Origin: Callipepla californica brunnescens | Lineage: Eukaryota; Chordata; Aves; Galliformes; Odontophoridae | Direction of reading: 5' to 3' | Length of the DNA stretch: 64,000 bases | Assembly (NCBI GenBank): GCA_023055505.1 | Contig: JALIRH010000049.1 | Coordinates: 3,100,001-3,164,000, forward strand | In this document: one piece after another, positions 24,041 to 35,104 of the stretch | How the letters are laid out: the number at the start of each line of letters is the position of its first letter | Position numbering within the stretch: position 1 is the stretch's first letter | The notes under the pieces: generated by a model | Told to the model about the DNA's origin: nothing | Databases searched by the model: none | The model's input: the letters and a program-made list of their open reading frames with translations, nothing else | Program-made: the position numbers and the translations under genes

Positions 24041-24185
24041 CAGCAGTGTGTGAAGCGTCTCTTACAACAGAGAAGATGTGCTGAAGAATATCACAGAAAT
24101 ACGTCTGACAGAAACTCTGAGCAGCAGCCTCTTCCTGTGCAGCATCTTGCAGCAGAGTATAAAGTACCCGAAGCCCTGTCATCGG
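24041..24185 (-). pseudogene. XPO1-like: XPO1-like exon (QEEAAAQSF segment)
   Basis: The minus strand encodes TGLRVLYTLLQDAAQEEAAA and then YFCDILQHIFSVV up to a perfect donor, CACTGCTG|gtaaga at 24041/24040. This matches the CRM1 C-terminal region closely. The upstream part of the exon, which should encode the preceding helix, has lost its frame before about 24185. Confidence 0.92.
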
Positions 24186-24729
24186 AGAAAACGGCCACAG
24201 TCATGCTGTACACCAGTGTGGTTAAATCACGCTCCCTTTATTACCCAGACTGCCTTATTCTTGTAGTGTTTAGGACAGGGGCGGACAGAGAATAGCACAC
24301 AATCATTGGCTGAGAGCCCCAAAGAAAAACAACTTTAAAACAACTCCCAACAATTAACAGCAGTGAGAAACACGTTCTGGAGGAGGTAACATTTGACATC
24401 CTCCTAATCCTACAAAATACAGGCAGGAATGCATCAGCGGCGGATGTGAAAGGCGGTGCAGGCAGGGCGTCCCCTGCTTCAAAGTGCACTTTTCCTCTCC
24501 CACTCGCCACAGACCATCTTCTGCTTTTACTTTTCTCGAGGCTCACACAGTGCAGTTTCCTTTGAGCACCGGATCAGCGCGGCCACTGCATAACACAGAG
24601 CCCAAAGGGAACACCTGCTAGCTACGCAGAATAGACTACCAAGGACAGCCTACTCTAAAAATACCTCTAGAGACAATTATCAGCAGTCCTGTGAGGTCTT
24701 TTTGCTGAAGGCTGAACAACATCATCACA

Positions 24730-24820
24730 GAAGTTTCCCATAGACGTCTTGGCAGCTGGGGTTGCTCAGCTGCAGCAGCTCATGTCCGCCTTGTTGTTGC
24801 GGGAATTCTTCAACAGAGCC
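24730..24820 (-). pseudogene. XPO1-like: Probable XPO1-like exon, strongly decayed
   Basis: After a good acceptor (ttttttcag at 24821-24829, minus) the frame reads GSVEEFPQQ and later ELLQL and NPSCQ. It aligns loosely with the XPO1 exon that starts with a FEEYPEH-type segment, and it lies exactly between its expected neighbours. Similarity is weak, so position is the main argument. Confidence 0.5.
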
Positions 24821-26849
24821 CTGAAAAAACGGCATAAAGGATGAACAAAACTACACCAAAAGCTTCACGCATCTTTCTACCTTTTCAAAGCAAGACAAAC
24901 ATCCCAAGAGATTCTGACAAGCACTGCCAAGTGTTACACTCATCATTTTCACGGCATTTCCTCAGGCAGCCAGCAGAAGGAGGAAGCCACATCTGCACAG
25001 AGCACCGACTCTGAAGGCAGAGCCATGAAGAACCAACCACACAACTTCACTGCTACAAACTAAAGAATCTCTAGGAAAAGATGGACTAGTTAATTAGCAA
25101 TTACACACACCCAGGTACTTCACTAGCTGAAATGCAACACAAAGGTATCTTTTATCCCTCCCAAACAGAAACAACTGGCTAAGACCGGGGCGGCTTCACA
25201 GCGATCATTTCTATCCAGAGATGGAGAGCTCTTACAATTCATGGCATTTACGCAGCTATTCCGAACCTTCCTCAGCAACTCCCATCCTGGAGGGCATTCA
25301 ATTACTCAAGTGCGACAGAAACAGCTTCTCAATGAAACCTGAGGTGAAGTTTAACTCACTGTTATTAAAAAAAAAAAAAAAAAAAGCTGTTCTCCCTTAG
25401 TCTAAGGAACCTCCATTTCTTTATGTCACAGCCAGCTCCCAGTCTGAATTCACTCACCAAGCATTCATTTATCTGCTGTCTTTTTCACTGACAACTCATA
25501 AACTATCCCAGTGAGGCAAGATGCCAAACAGTGCAGGGAGCACAATGAGAACTGAAGCAGAACACCAGTTTCAGGAGCACTGAGCTGCTGCATCAGTTCA
25601 GCCCATTCAGAAGAACCATCACCCTGAAGAGAAAGCGTGCAGGAACTGTTACAGTGCCCTCTCCAGTGAGTGAAACTGCATCCAACTATTTCAGGGCACT
25701 GATGGATATCTGGCTGTCAGCTTGAAATCGAGACAGGAAAATACTGCTCGTCTGCAGCAAATACAATGTACAACAGGGGTGACTGAACACTGTGTGTGAC
25801 TAAAGATGCAGGAAAGCAACAGTCTCTGTACTCAGCGCTTAAAACTTCCTTTCACCTCTATCTGCAACATTTCTCATTGTATGCTTGAAAGCCCAAATAA
25901 CAGAATCCAAAACAAGTCTGAACTGTGCAGCTGGAATGGCCAGAAATGCTGGGAAGCAATGAGAATTTACAGCCTGGAGCAGCAAGAAAAAGTTCTATGC
26001 TCAGGATATTCTTCAAAGTCCTGAGAGCAGTGGGGCAGAGGGAAAGAAGGGGGGAAGAAAAAAAACAAACAAATGCACCAGTCAGTCAGTCAAAGCTTTC
26101 TGAACAGCTCAAAGATTTAGCATAATATCACGTGCTAAGAGTGAGTCAGCATCCAATACGGAATAGCATTCAGATCTCAGGTTTAAAGAAACTTGAAAAC
26201 AAAACAAAGGATGCAGTTCCCAGATTCCCAGCAACATTTTTCCCCATACTTTCACCACCACAGCTTGATGAGACCATTTTCTGGACTTACACAGTGTCAG
26301 CAGGGTGAACCACATTTTGTCAGTGCCCAACATTAATTACCACTTGCTCCACAGGCACAAGACAGACGGCCTCAGCAATTAAGCACCCAGCCACCACAGG
26401 GATACACTTTCTGATTCACACTGCTGCAAAACGGCACTGATCTATTGTGCAAGTGCCTGTTGTAAACTGTAACACAGAAACTCCATCAGCTACGGAAGTC
26501 AGCAAAGAAATATTTCAAGAACTAATCAATACTTACACTCGAAGTACATATGAATGTACTTGAAGCATACTTCAGCTTCCAGCACCATGACATTCCAAGG
26601 ACCTGGAACAGAAAAACAACTCAAATTCATTTCAGAACTGCATCAAGAAATTAAGACAGTGAGATTAAGACGTTCACCTAGACAGCCAGAATTCATGAAC
26701 CTCACCTTAATTTCCACAGAACAGAATAATGCTATGTAAACTACATAGCATAACACACCCTGCCCCCTTTCTTGCAATACCCAAAGACTAGTACTCGCAA
26801 TACAGAATCCCTTTTGTTTTTCCAGTATCCAAATTTAACATGTAAATAC

Positions 26850-27044
26850 CTAATTGATCATATTTAACGTGCACTCAAAACCAGCATCAAAGACCTGAGG
26901 TATTTCAGCAGCAGTGTGCCCACCCAGCTTGTTAGCAATGACAGCCACAGCACTGAGTACTGCAGGCTCTCTAGCAGCTGGAACATTTCTCTGGTAGTCA
27001 ACGAGAACTGCACCCAACAAGGGAGGAACAAAGTCTGCAGCAAC
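26850..27044 (-). pseudogene. XPO1-like: XPO1-like exon (DYQRNVPAAREP segment)
   Basis: A 195-nt exon, phase 0, acceptor gatttag and donor gtattt. It encodes 64 residues including FVPPLL, DYQRNVPAAREP, NKLGGH, AAEIPQVFDA and FECTLNMIN, a near-match to the CRM1 region downstream of the NES-binding groove. The final codon before the donor is TAG. It joins in frame to the preceding exon (27472-27578), which ends in DPQM. Confidence 0.95.
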
Positions 27045-27471
27045 CTAAATCAAGAGCAAGACATGGTTAGAGCAGTGCAGTTACCCAACAAAGCCTTGTA
27101 AGAGACTATTTGAATGCCATTGACTCAAAGTCTCTATATTGGAGCGTGACAAGCCTCACAATGACACAGCAGTTCTGAAAGAAGCTCAAAGTAAAGTTAC
27201 ACACACTGTGTTCATCCAGCAGTGGTCGCCTGAGGGCTCTCTTACACCTTCCTGCTTTGCCTTAGGACTGCTCTCAGCTGACACTACCTGAAGCACTCCA
27301 AACACAGCTCAGGCCTACCCCTGTATGATCACAGCTTATCATCCTACCTGCAGATACTGCAGCTCTGAAACCAGTTCCTGTGAACAGAACAGTGTTAACT
27401 GCACTGCAGCACAAGAGCAGAGTTCCTCCTGAAAATGCTGTACGAACTATTTGTATGAAACATTTACTTAC

Positions 27472-27578
27472 CATCTGAGGATCGCTGGACCTGCTCACCC
27501 AGCCAGAAGGCAGTTTTAAGGTTTCCCTTTTTACAGTCCTCATCCTTCTAACCAAGGGCTGCTTTCTTTCCACTTCAC
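27472..27578 (-). pseudogene. XPO1-like: XPO1-like exon (RTVKRETLKL segment)
   Basis: A 107-nt exon with acceptor cttttcag and donor gtaagt, both consensus. It encodes KQPLVRRMRTVKRETLKL followed by SGWVSRSSDPQM, one of the most conserved stretches of CRM1 and part of the NES-groove region. The ORF is open. Confidence 0.95.
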
Positions 27579-28540
27579 CTGAAAAGTTGCAAAGCTTCAC
27601 TGAATCTGGGTGAACACGTGTCAACAGATTCCCTTCAATTCGTTCCATATAATTCAGAATGCTTCATTTTTATACCCAAATGACAAAGAAGGAAGATCTC
27701 TCCTTCATATTATGCAGATTAAAACTGTCTCCCCATTACTTCAGCTCCATGGATCCAAGCTGCAATTTAGTATTCTGATAAACATACAGGTGTTACACAG
27801 CAAGCAGGGGAAACTAAATCCTCTCTGCCTATGGAATTACAGTGACACATTTCATTTCTGTATGCAACGTCTTCTTCCCATGCTCTTTCCACACACACTT
27901 ACTGAAAATTAAGCAGCAGAAGAGAAGCTGCTAGTTGGTTCAAAGCAACGCACGTTCCTTTGCTTCGTTAAGGTTACTCTTACTTCATTAGTGCTTCCTT
28001 CCTGTGTCCGTGGCATACCTAAAGCAAAATATTTCAGCATAAGCCAGATTTCCTCTCCAAAACGTTTACAGTGAAAAGGATTCAAGCCTTTTTTGTGACT
28101 GAGGGATTCATTGGCCTAAAATTCAGAATGTGACACTTCCCATTCAATTATTTTCATCCATTTGTTTGCTAGACAGGGCAGCTCACTGAAGAACACAGAG
28201 CAGTTCAAGCACGCTTTTTCCTCAAACACCTGCCGCTTTAGTTTTCTCTGTAGCTCTTATAGAGCTGAGTCAGTGACAATGCATCTGTCATTACAAAGTT
28301 ACAATGCAGCTTCTGAGCTGCTCACATGGAAGGAAATAGGTTTCGTATGTTTAAATACACCATACAGATGTGTATTCTTTTATCTGATGTTTATCTGCAG
28401 GACTATTAATAGCGCACTGAATCAACCAACAAGTACCAAAGGAAGGGAAGTTTTCTGAAGTCAGCCTTTACACAGAGAAGCCTCTGAATTTAGGGACAGT
28501 GTCCAAACTTGCACAGTATTTGTACTTAAGCGTGGATTAC

Positions 28541-28737
28541 CTTGGATAATCCAGGCAAACAAAGCTGTCTCCTTGGAGGAACATCAAAGTGCTGACTTCC
28601 AGAAAGCAGTGGAGAAGCAGATGGTGAGAACGGACTTTCCCTGCAGAGCTCAGCAGCTAAATGACTCCAATGTTCAAGACAAATCTTGAAAATTTCAGTT
28701 TCTTCAACATCTGATACCAATAACATATAATGAATAC
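28541..28737 (-). pseudogene. XPO1-like: XPO1-like exon fused directly to a RANBP2 exon
   Basis: The minus strand encodes HYMLLVSDVEETEIFKICLE, then LAAEL, SPLLSGSQHFDVPPRRQL and a donor AAG|gtaatc at 28541/28540. This is unmistakably the mid-region of CRM1. Instead of an intron upstream, the exon is preceded without a gap by the 3' end of a RANBP2-type exon (28738-28883). The two reading frames do not agree across the joint. Confidence 0.95.
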
Positions 28738-28883
28738 CTTTCAAGTGCCTCTCTGCATTCTCCAACATCTCCAGAAGCAAGCATCAGTTTAACACAGCTG
28801 CAACAGGACAGCAGGTGATCTTTCTTGACAGCTCTCCAATACTTTTGATCAGACTCCACGTCTCGCACTGATTCAAGCTATTC
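28738..28883 (-). pseudogene. RANBP2-like: RANBP2-like TPR exon with nonsense codon
   Basis: Acceptor ttcttcag at 28884; 146 nt. The frame reads E-stop-LESV, then ESDQKYWRAV and later ASGDVGECREALE, aligning with the RANBP2 segment EYLESL...ESDKSDWRA...RDVQESRELL. The second codon is TAG. The 3' end, CTTGAAAG, runs straight into XPO1 exon sequence. Confidence 0.85.
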
Positions 28884-29266
28884 CTGAAGAAGAAAGTTTG
28901 TCAGAAGATAAGGAACCACCACCCTTCTGCAAAGACAGGAGCTTCTCCTGAACACACTGCCACATCACCCAGTTTCCCAGCTAAGACATTAACATACACC
29001 TCAGCAGCAAAGTTCCAGGAACTGTTCGCCTGAACAATTCCCTCCCTGATGGAGCTGCTGGACCTAACTTAGTACTCAAGCTACAGACTAAACAACTCCG
29101 TAAGGCTGAAGAAGAAAACCCCAATTAAATCATTGGTTTCAGCACACGTCACACTTGAAGGAGTTCAACCACTCGAGAAACAGCTGTCAGTGTGACACTG
29201 CTACGAGACTAACACTTGTTTCTAGGACACGGAAGATTACTACAGGATCAAAATAGGACTGAATAC

Positions 29267-29497
29267 CTCCAATGTCTGTATGACACAGGAACACCATTCC
29301 AAGCTTGGCTCTACAGCTCTTGTCTTCTCTGCCTCCTGACAATGGAGCACAGCATCTCTTAATTTATTACCTGAGCGGCAGAGAGCAACCAGTCTGATGT
29401 TAAGGTCAGTATCGTCGGGCCTCGCACGGAGCTCTGTTTGAATCACATCCAAGAGCTGATCCCTCCCATCTCCACCTTTATGCTCCGGTAGCTGCTC
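29267..29497 (-). pseudogene. RANBP2-like: RANBP2-like TPR exon, open reading frame
   Basis: 231 nt, exactly 77 codons, acceptor ttcaacag, donor GAG|gtattc. It encodes EQLPEHKGGDGRDQLLDVIQ, ELRARPDD, LNIRLVALCRS, KLRDAVLHCQEAEK and SLEWCSCVIQTLE, matching the TPR exon of RANBP2 with its RPDD, NIRLVE and HCHEAE landmarks. It is undamaged within the exon. Confidence 0.93.
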
Positions 29498-30123
29498 CTG
29501 TTGAATATGAAGATGACGCGTTAAGATTTCATTTTCCACGTCAGCCTTCTCAGCAACTACATCAACCCTGACAGCTTTCTCATGTCCACTACACAGGCTA
29601 CGTGACTGAAACTACTCTGAAAGGCTGCCGTGTGTTACAGAGTTTGATGACAATCTCAGAAGTGAGGAAAAAACCACAACATTTCATTGTTTGCATCGTG
29701 GAGATGCTAACTTAAGACTGTCAAGCCATTTGGATCGAACATGGTAAGCCTTGATGCAGAACAGATTGTCTAAAAGAAGAATAAAAAATAACCAACCAAG
29801 AAAGTGCCAAACACCACACAAAAACCCAAACACAGGCCTCTCAGGACATGCATTCCGTTGCCCCTGTGTTACCTAACGCCTGTACAGAAGTGAGACTGTA
29901 TGACTGGAAGCATTGACTCGGTGTTTGGGAATAACAGCATCTCCTACACCCTGCAGTTTTTCACTCAAATAACAAACATCAGAAAGCCGTTGTAGTTACA
30001 CAATAGCCAGGCAAGACTGCATCTCCTCTTGAGCACTTGGACGTTATTATTCACGTGGTTTATCCATCGCTCCAAGTACACTTTCTTTTAGGCACAGAAC
30101 AGAGGTCAGAAGTTGGAATTTAC

Positions 30124-30275
30124 CTTCAGCCTGTAAGCAGCAGGATTCCCAGGGAAGAGCCTGGCAGCCTTCTCAACCCAGAACTTTCTCCTCCATCAGT
30201 GATGTCCTTATGGCACAGTAACTCTGCTGCCTTCAGTACAAGATCTTTCTGCACTGGATTCAGCTCCACGGAACG
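30124..30275 (-). pseudogene. RANBP2-like: RANBP2-like TPR exon with frameshift
   Basis: Acceptor aaaactag, donor CTGAAG|gtaaat; 152 nt where an exact multiple of three is expected. It begins RSVELNPVQKDLVLK and AELLC in one frame and finishes with EKAARLFPG and AAYRLK in another, both parts matching RANBP2. The change lies near the GGAGAAAG run around 30180. Confidence 0.9.
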
Positions 30276-32379
30276 CTAGTTTTCCCCATGCACGCACAGG
30301 AGAAAAAAAAGGTTACCAGTAACTTGATCTCGCCACCCATACACAACAGGAAAGAAAACATGACCCCCATTAAACAGACCCAGCAGTATCAAACTAGAAC
30401 CATCAGTAAATACTTCCTGACTACCCTAAGGAAAGCCTCCCTTTGGAAAGGCTGCCGTTACTTTATAGCACCCAGACAACTGCTGCAATTCAGAACAGTG
30501 CGGCGATGGTTTACGGGCTGGTTCGGCCCGGTTCTGTGACCACGGGGGGGAGGGGACCCACAGGCAAAGGGGGAAAGGGAAAAGGGAGATGGGCCGAAAA
30601 ACAAAACTGCGCCAACGATCTGAGGAGAAAAGCTGATTTACTACATAAGATATGGGAATGCAAAATAACACTGCTGCTATCCTTACTCCATAAATGATAA
30701 CTGTTTGGCTTTGAAATCTCTCTGAAATCCGTTAACTCTTACGTACACGGCAGCAGGAATTTTACTCACCACAGCTGTTGTCATTTAGGAATGTGTCAGA
30801 AAAGACCTGAGGTGCAGTCAGAGCAGTCAGTGCATCTCCTCTGCTGCATGTTTTATTCCTCACAGTGTGAAGACGGTCACGTCTTAGAGGTGTGAGAATC
30901 ATTCTACGTATTGAGCGACACAAACACTTCTGTAAAGACACTGCTCATACTTTCATGTTTTGAATGCTAACTTCCATCTGAGAGCCTTCCGGGCCCCCAA
31001 CTCAAGCACTGCTGCTGATGACCCCAGCAGATGGAGAAGGAGCCTGCAGAGTTCGTCCTGCACCCATCTCCCCAGGACCTGGTTGGTTTACCAAAGTAGG
31101 AGCACGTTCACACCCCAATTCAGTCTCGCCTGGGATGCCTACTGCAAAGAACCAAAATCAGCGGAAAACTGATGATGAGGCAGCTTAATATGGAGATCAC
31201 TTTTGGTACCTACAGCATAAATTAACCTCATGATACCCAGAACATCTTCAAGGAAGGCTAGAACTTTTCACATACCTCCATCATTTCAAAGAGTGGTGCA
31301 GGAACTGCACGTTTGTAAGGCTTGGTTTTCTACTGCTATCAGAGAACTTCCATGCAACGATGAACACGTCAGTCTGCAGCTGCCTCTACTCCTAGCACCC
31401 TGTGACATCTGCTTCTGTTTCTGAGAGCTCAACAGATGCCATCCCTTCCTAGCACACACAAACTCACCTCCTCAAAAACAAACCTCACCTGTTAAAGTAC
31501 CTCTCCAGATTCAGGTACAAAGCACTAAGGTCTGAGGCACAGTCAGAAAAACCACGAGCACATACGCAAGAAACTCAGTCCTCTGCGCTTGTAGTTTTAA
31601 CTAAAGAAAAGATACAGCTGGCTTTTAAAACAATGCACTTTGTTTTTGAACTATTAACTGATAAACTCATCATGAACAAAAACTATCTGCAGAAGCAGCA
31701 AACATTCACAGCTGTGGAACATTTTTCCATCTACCTCCTCCTCACCCCATCCAACAGATTTGGAGCCTACGCCTTTTCTCTCTCCATCCACAGCAAAACA
31801 GTCCAAGTTGCAGAACGCTGGGACAGACAAGTTACAGAGCATGCTGCAACGTAACAAGTTCCGACCTCCAAGCCCAATCACCTCTTCTACCATTGCCTTT
31901 GAAATTCACATCTGAGATCAGGAACGAGCCTGCATCTTGATCCTGCCACAAGGATTATGATACGGATGTCCTTACACCCAACAATACAGGGGCACGGAGA
32001 AGAGCCATCCAGGTGCCATCTACAGAGGTGGAGAAGCAAAATTCAGGCCTGAGAAGAAACGAAAAGCTGTCTGCAGCAACACGTACTACTGAATACAGCT
32101 TTGTGCATTTCAAGTTCCAGAAGGCATTAAACAGCAGCCTTCTGAAGAGGACTCGTTTCAGAGGACTTGTGGGAAACCCATGCTTTTGACTAACTGATCT
32201 CAACCTATTGCCATGGGAGCTGTTACTGCAACTTTTACTGTTCAGGAAGTCATCCTCTAGTTCCATGCTGCTGAGACAAGAAAAAGACTGCCCTCATTTT
32301 CTTCTGGAATTTAACAGATAGAATATAATTATCACATAACTATATATGTAATAACCCACCCAAACAATGGATACCAGCA
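30276..32379. other. Intervening sequence, no exon recognised
   Basis: AT-balanced sequence with short CpG- and G-rich patches (around 30520-30600). I searched the minus strand for further RANBP2 TPR exons and found none I can support. Confidence 0.4.
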
Positions 32380-32650
32380 CACGAGGTTGACTTTGCACGT
32401 TAGGATTCTGACAGCAAAAACAGTTTTCATCACTTGCTTCATTTTGGACTAGACATACAGAACAGCTCTAGGAAAAGCAGTTCTCTCGTAACTCTGAGTG
32501 CTCTTAGGAGCACCTACTCCTTCAAGCTTAAAGGAAATTGTCCAGGAGCTGCTTTTGGATCAGTTTTGCCTGGATGCTGGCAGCCAGCACGTCAGGAGGC
32601 AGTGCGTTCGTTTCTCACTGAACACACAGCACAGTCCCACTGACCTTCCT
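32380..32650 (-). pseudogene. RANBP2-like: RANBP2-like zinc-finger pair
   Basis: The minus strand shows two RanBP2-type zinc fingers. The first (about 32565-32650) reads EEEGQWDCAVCSVRNE and then has a stop where the second Cys pair should start, leaving GCQH. The second (about 32380-32470) reads GCSVCLVQNEAS followed by NCFCCQNP and keeps all four cysteines. In RANBP2 these fingers bind RanGDP and come from one large exon far downstream of the TPR exons. Here they follow a TPR exon after only about 100 bp, so the region between is deleted. Confidence 0.85.
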
Positions 32651-32699
32651 CTTCAGCAAAGGCAGATCCAGATTTGTCTTGGTCAGTATTGCTGCTGGC

Positions 32700-32827
32700 T
32701 TTGAAACTTGCAGAACATTCAGTTAACAGGGGGCCACGTGCTTCCCACGCAAAGCATCGGCACTTCTGCCTTCAACTGCATCCAACACTGCAAATGCTGT
32801 ATGTGCCTCTTCTACATAGGCTGCAAC
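32700..32827 (-). pseudogene. RANBP2-like: RANBP2-like exon (late TPR region), decaying
   Basis: Acceptor tctttcag at 32828. It encodes YVEEAHTAFAVLDAVEG, matching the RANBP2 segment EYEEDAHITFAILDAVNG, then loses similarity with a deletion and a TAA near 32722. Confidence 0.85.
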
Positions 32828-33184
32828 CTGAAAGACCTGCAACCAAAGCAAAAGACAAGGCCTGCCCAACATACTCACGGCTACTTGGAACAGCTAGTGC
32901 ACGTCAGCACCCACGGAGTAATCAGGTAGGAGGGGGTTAACGACATTACCCATTTTCCTCTGATACCAGAAAATACTTTGCACCAACTTTCTTGACAAAG
33001 GGAGTTCAGTGTCATCCAAGCAGACACAATGCAAAAGCAACAATAACAAGAAAAACAAAAACAAACAAACACAGGGATATTCCCTACCAAGTGCCATCGT
33101 GCTCAGCCATCTTCCAGGTTAAACCACAACCACAAGCTGACATGGAACCCCCCTCACTCTGACCTTGGATCAATCCCTCTGCAG

Positions 33185-33349
33185 CTGAATGTCCTCATGA
33201 CGGAAATGTCTGAAGAGAGGAGCAGTCGGTTCAGGGACACTTTTGTTCCTCTGGAGGGCTTCCAAACCAATCAGAATTTTCTTCCAGTAACTGGCGCTTC
33301 GTCCAACGCGTTCATTTTGGTCACAGAAGGATTTCAGGCTGGCGCCCTG
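33185..33349 (-). pseudogene. RANBP2-like: RANBP2-like exon (DQREYIGRS region)
   Basis: 165 nt after acceptor tttctccag. It encodes LKSFCDQNERVGRSASYWKK, then KSVPEP, PLFRHF and EDIQ, matching RANBP2 residues of roughly 600-660. The ORF is open, but the donor position reads CAG|ct instead of GT. This exon belongs downstream of the TPR exons at 28.7-30.3 kb, yet on the minus strand it lies upstream of them. Confidence 0.9.
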
Positions 33350-33879
33350 CTGGAGAAAAGAAACAGAAGCTGTCTGCAGACATTCAAATCCAATTCTTAA
33401 TGCGGCTTCTTCTTCCCTGGTGCCTTTGCTTTCTGGAGAAGTTTCAAGAACTTGTGCTAAATGTCAGTCGGTCTCTCTCTCTCATTAAGTAAAATAATAT
33501 AGAGGGAGAAAAAAGCACCAGAGTTCAAGATAATGTGAAGAGGTAGTGAAGGGAGAGAGTACTTGAGAGGAGGAGTAGAGAAAGTAACTTCCCTGACAAA
33601 GCTCACAGCGCTTGTGAATAACAGACTCTCATCTGATTTAGTTCACTTTGTGGATTCAGTTTCCCAAAAAGGAGACAAAGCGCGAGTATGAGAGTTGTGT
33701 TGCAATAGTAAATCAACAGAGAAGAGCACGGGCAGTAAAAGAGGTATTTCTGCAACCCTAAATAAAGAAAAAGGTGCAAGGGGCAAAGAAAAAAAAAAAA
33801 AAAAGGAGAGGGGGAAGCTCTGGGCACACCTGAAGATCTCCTGGATACCCCAAAACCCCTCTAGGGCATGTGCAGATCA
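33350..33879. other. No recognisable feature; A17 run
   Basis: Contains a poly-A run near 33788-33805 and a CT-rich patch at 33470-33485. No exon or repeat family recognised. Confidence 0.4.
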
Positions 33880-35100
33880 TTCTGCATGGCTGCAGGGGTG
33901 AATAGTGAGTTGTGAGGTGGAGAAAAAGCTAAGAGGGACTTCTGTAAGTGGAAAGTGAATCTGGAGGTGGAAAAGAGGGATGTGGGACTCTGGAGCAGAG
34001 GAGGGAAGGGCTGAGTGGGGCTTCTGTGGGGGGGAAGAAGAGTTTGGGAGAAGAGAGAGGGGTGAAAGGGAGGAAATGTAGGCATTGTGGGGGGCCTCTA
34101 TGGGGTGGAAAGGGGGTCTGGAGATAAGAGAGAGGGTAGTGGGGGTAACTTGGGTTGTGAGTGGGGGGAGATGAGAAATGAGGATTGTGTGGGGAGGAAA
34201 GTTGTGTGGGGAGGAAAGGGTGTCTGGGAGTAAACTGGAAGGTTGTGAGGGGGGGAGAAAGGGGGGAGTGGGTTCTCTATAAGGAGAAACGGGGGTCTGT
34301 TGGTAGAGAGGGGGTGACAGGGAAACTGGAGGTTGTGGGGGGCATCTATGGAGTGGAAAAGGGGTCTGGGGGAGTAGAATGGGAACCAGGAGGCAGGCGG
34401 AAAGGGGGAATTACAGGGGATTCTGGAGGATCTCAGAAAGGAGGCACGGGTGCTGGACAGGGAAAAAAGGGGGTTAGACAGAAGGGACATAGTGAGGAGG
34501 AGGGAGAGAATCACAACGGGGGAATACGAGGAGTGTGAGGGAGATGGGGGGAAGGGTGCCTGGAGGACAGAACAGCTAGACTGGTTTGAGAGGTGAAGGG
34601 GGGGAAGGAGTAGGGTTCATGGCAGGGGAGGAAAGGGGATCATGGGGTCAGAATGGCAGAACTGGTGTGGGGAGGAAAGGGAGAGGGGATGGACAGGGGA
34701 CTCTGTAGATCAGAATGGGGGACTGGGAAAAGGGGACAGGAAACACCGGGGGTGAGGATGGGGAATGAGGACAGCACTTAAGTAGGGGGTGGAAGAGGAT
34801 TCTAGGGATGAGAAAGGGGAACTGGAGGTGGGGGGGACTGCAGTGCTCAAATGGGAGGAGGACCAGAGGGGAAATTGTCCCTGGAGATTACAAAGAAGGC
34901 TGGGGGGGAAGGAGGAGGCTGAAGGGCTAACTTGGCCTTCTGTGAGGGGGAAGGAGAGTGTGGGAACAGAGGAACAGGTAAAGGGGGGAAGCTGAGGGGT
35001 TGTGGGGTGCTTCAATGGGGGGTAAAGAGGGACACTCTGGGAACAGAGAGAGAGGGTAGTGGGGGAGAACACAGGGAACTGACAGGGGAAAGGGGGAAAA
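33880..35100. repeat. GA-rich degenerate minisatellite
   Basis: About 1.2 kb almost free of C-runs on the plus strand, built from imperfect phrases such as GTGGGGAGGAAAGGG, GGGGGTCTGGGAG and GGAACTGGAGG. It has many runs of three or more G and quadruplex potential. It ends where a CR1 copy begins. Confidence 0.65.
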
Positions 35101-35104
35101 AGGA

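Larger units (their letters stand above)
23740..28737 (-). pseudogene. XPO1-like: XPO1-like (exportin-1) late exons, unprocessed relic
   Basis: Six segments match the middle and C-terminal HEAT repeats of exportin-1/CRM1, the Ran-dependent receptor that exports NES cargo, in the right order on the minus strand. They lie at 28541-28737, 27472-27578, 26850-27044, about 24730-24820, 24041-24185 and 23740-23940. Introns are retained, so this is a duplicated rather than a processed copy. About 360 codons are missing between the first and second segment, which lie less than 1 kb apart. Lesions: TAG at the end of the 26850-27044 exon, internal deletions and a stop in the last exon, and a lost acceptor there (GG instead of AG). 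XPO1 is extremely conserved among vertebrates, so the many substitutions also argue for loss of function. Confidence 0.9.
28738..30275 (-). pseudogene. RANBP2-like: RANBP2-like N-terminal TPR exons (three, collinear)
   Basis: Three exons with their introns match the TPR domain of RANBP2/Nup358, the giant nucleoporin of the cytoplasmic filaments: 30124-30275, 29267-29497 and 28738-28883. Order and phases fit RANBP2 residues of roughly 85-260. The first has a 1-nt loss and the third a TAG at its second codon, so the copy is not functional. Exons for the first 85 residues were not found upstream. Confidence 0.88.

Noticed and set aside
24241..24546. 101-codon minus-strand ORF upstream of an XPO1-like exon
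   Set aside because: No match to XPO1 and no clear splice sites; probably chance within an intron.
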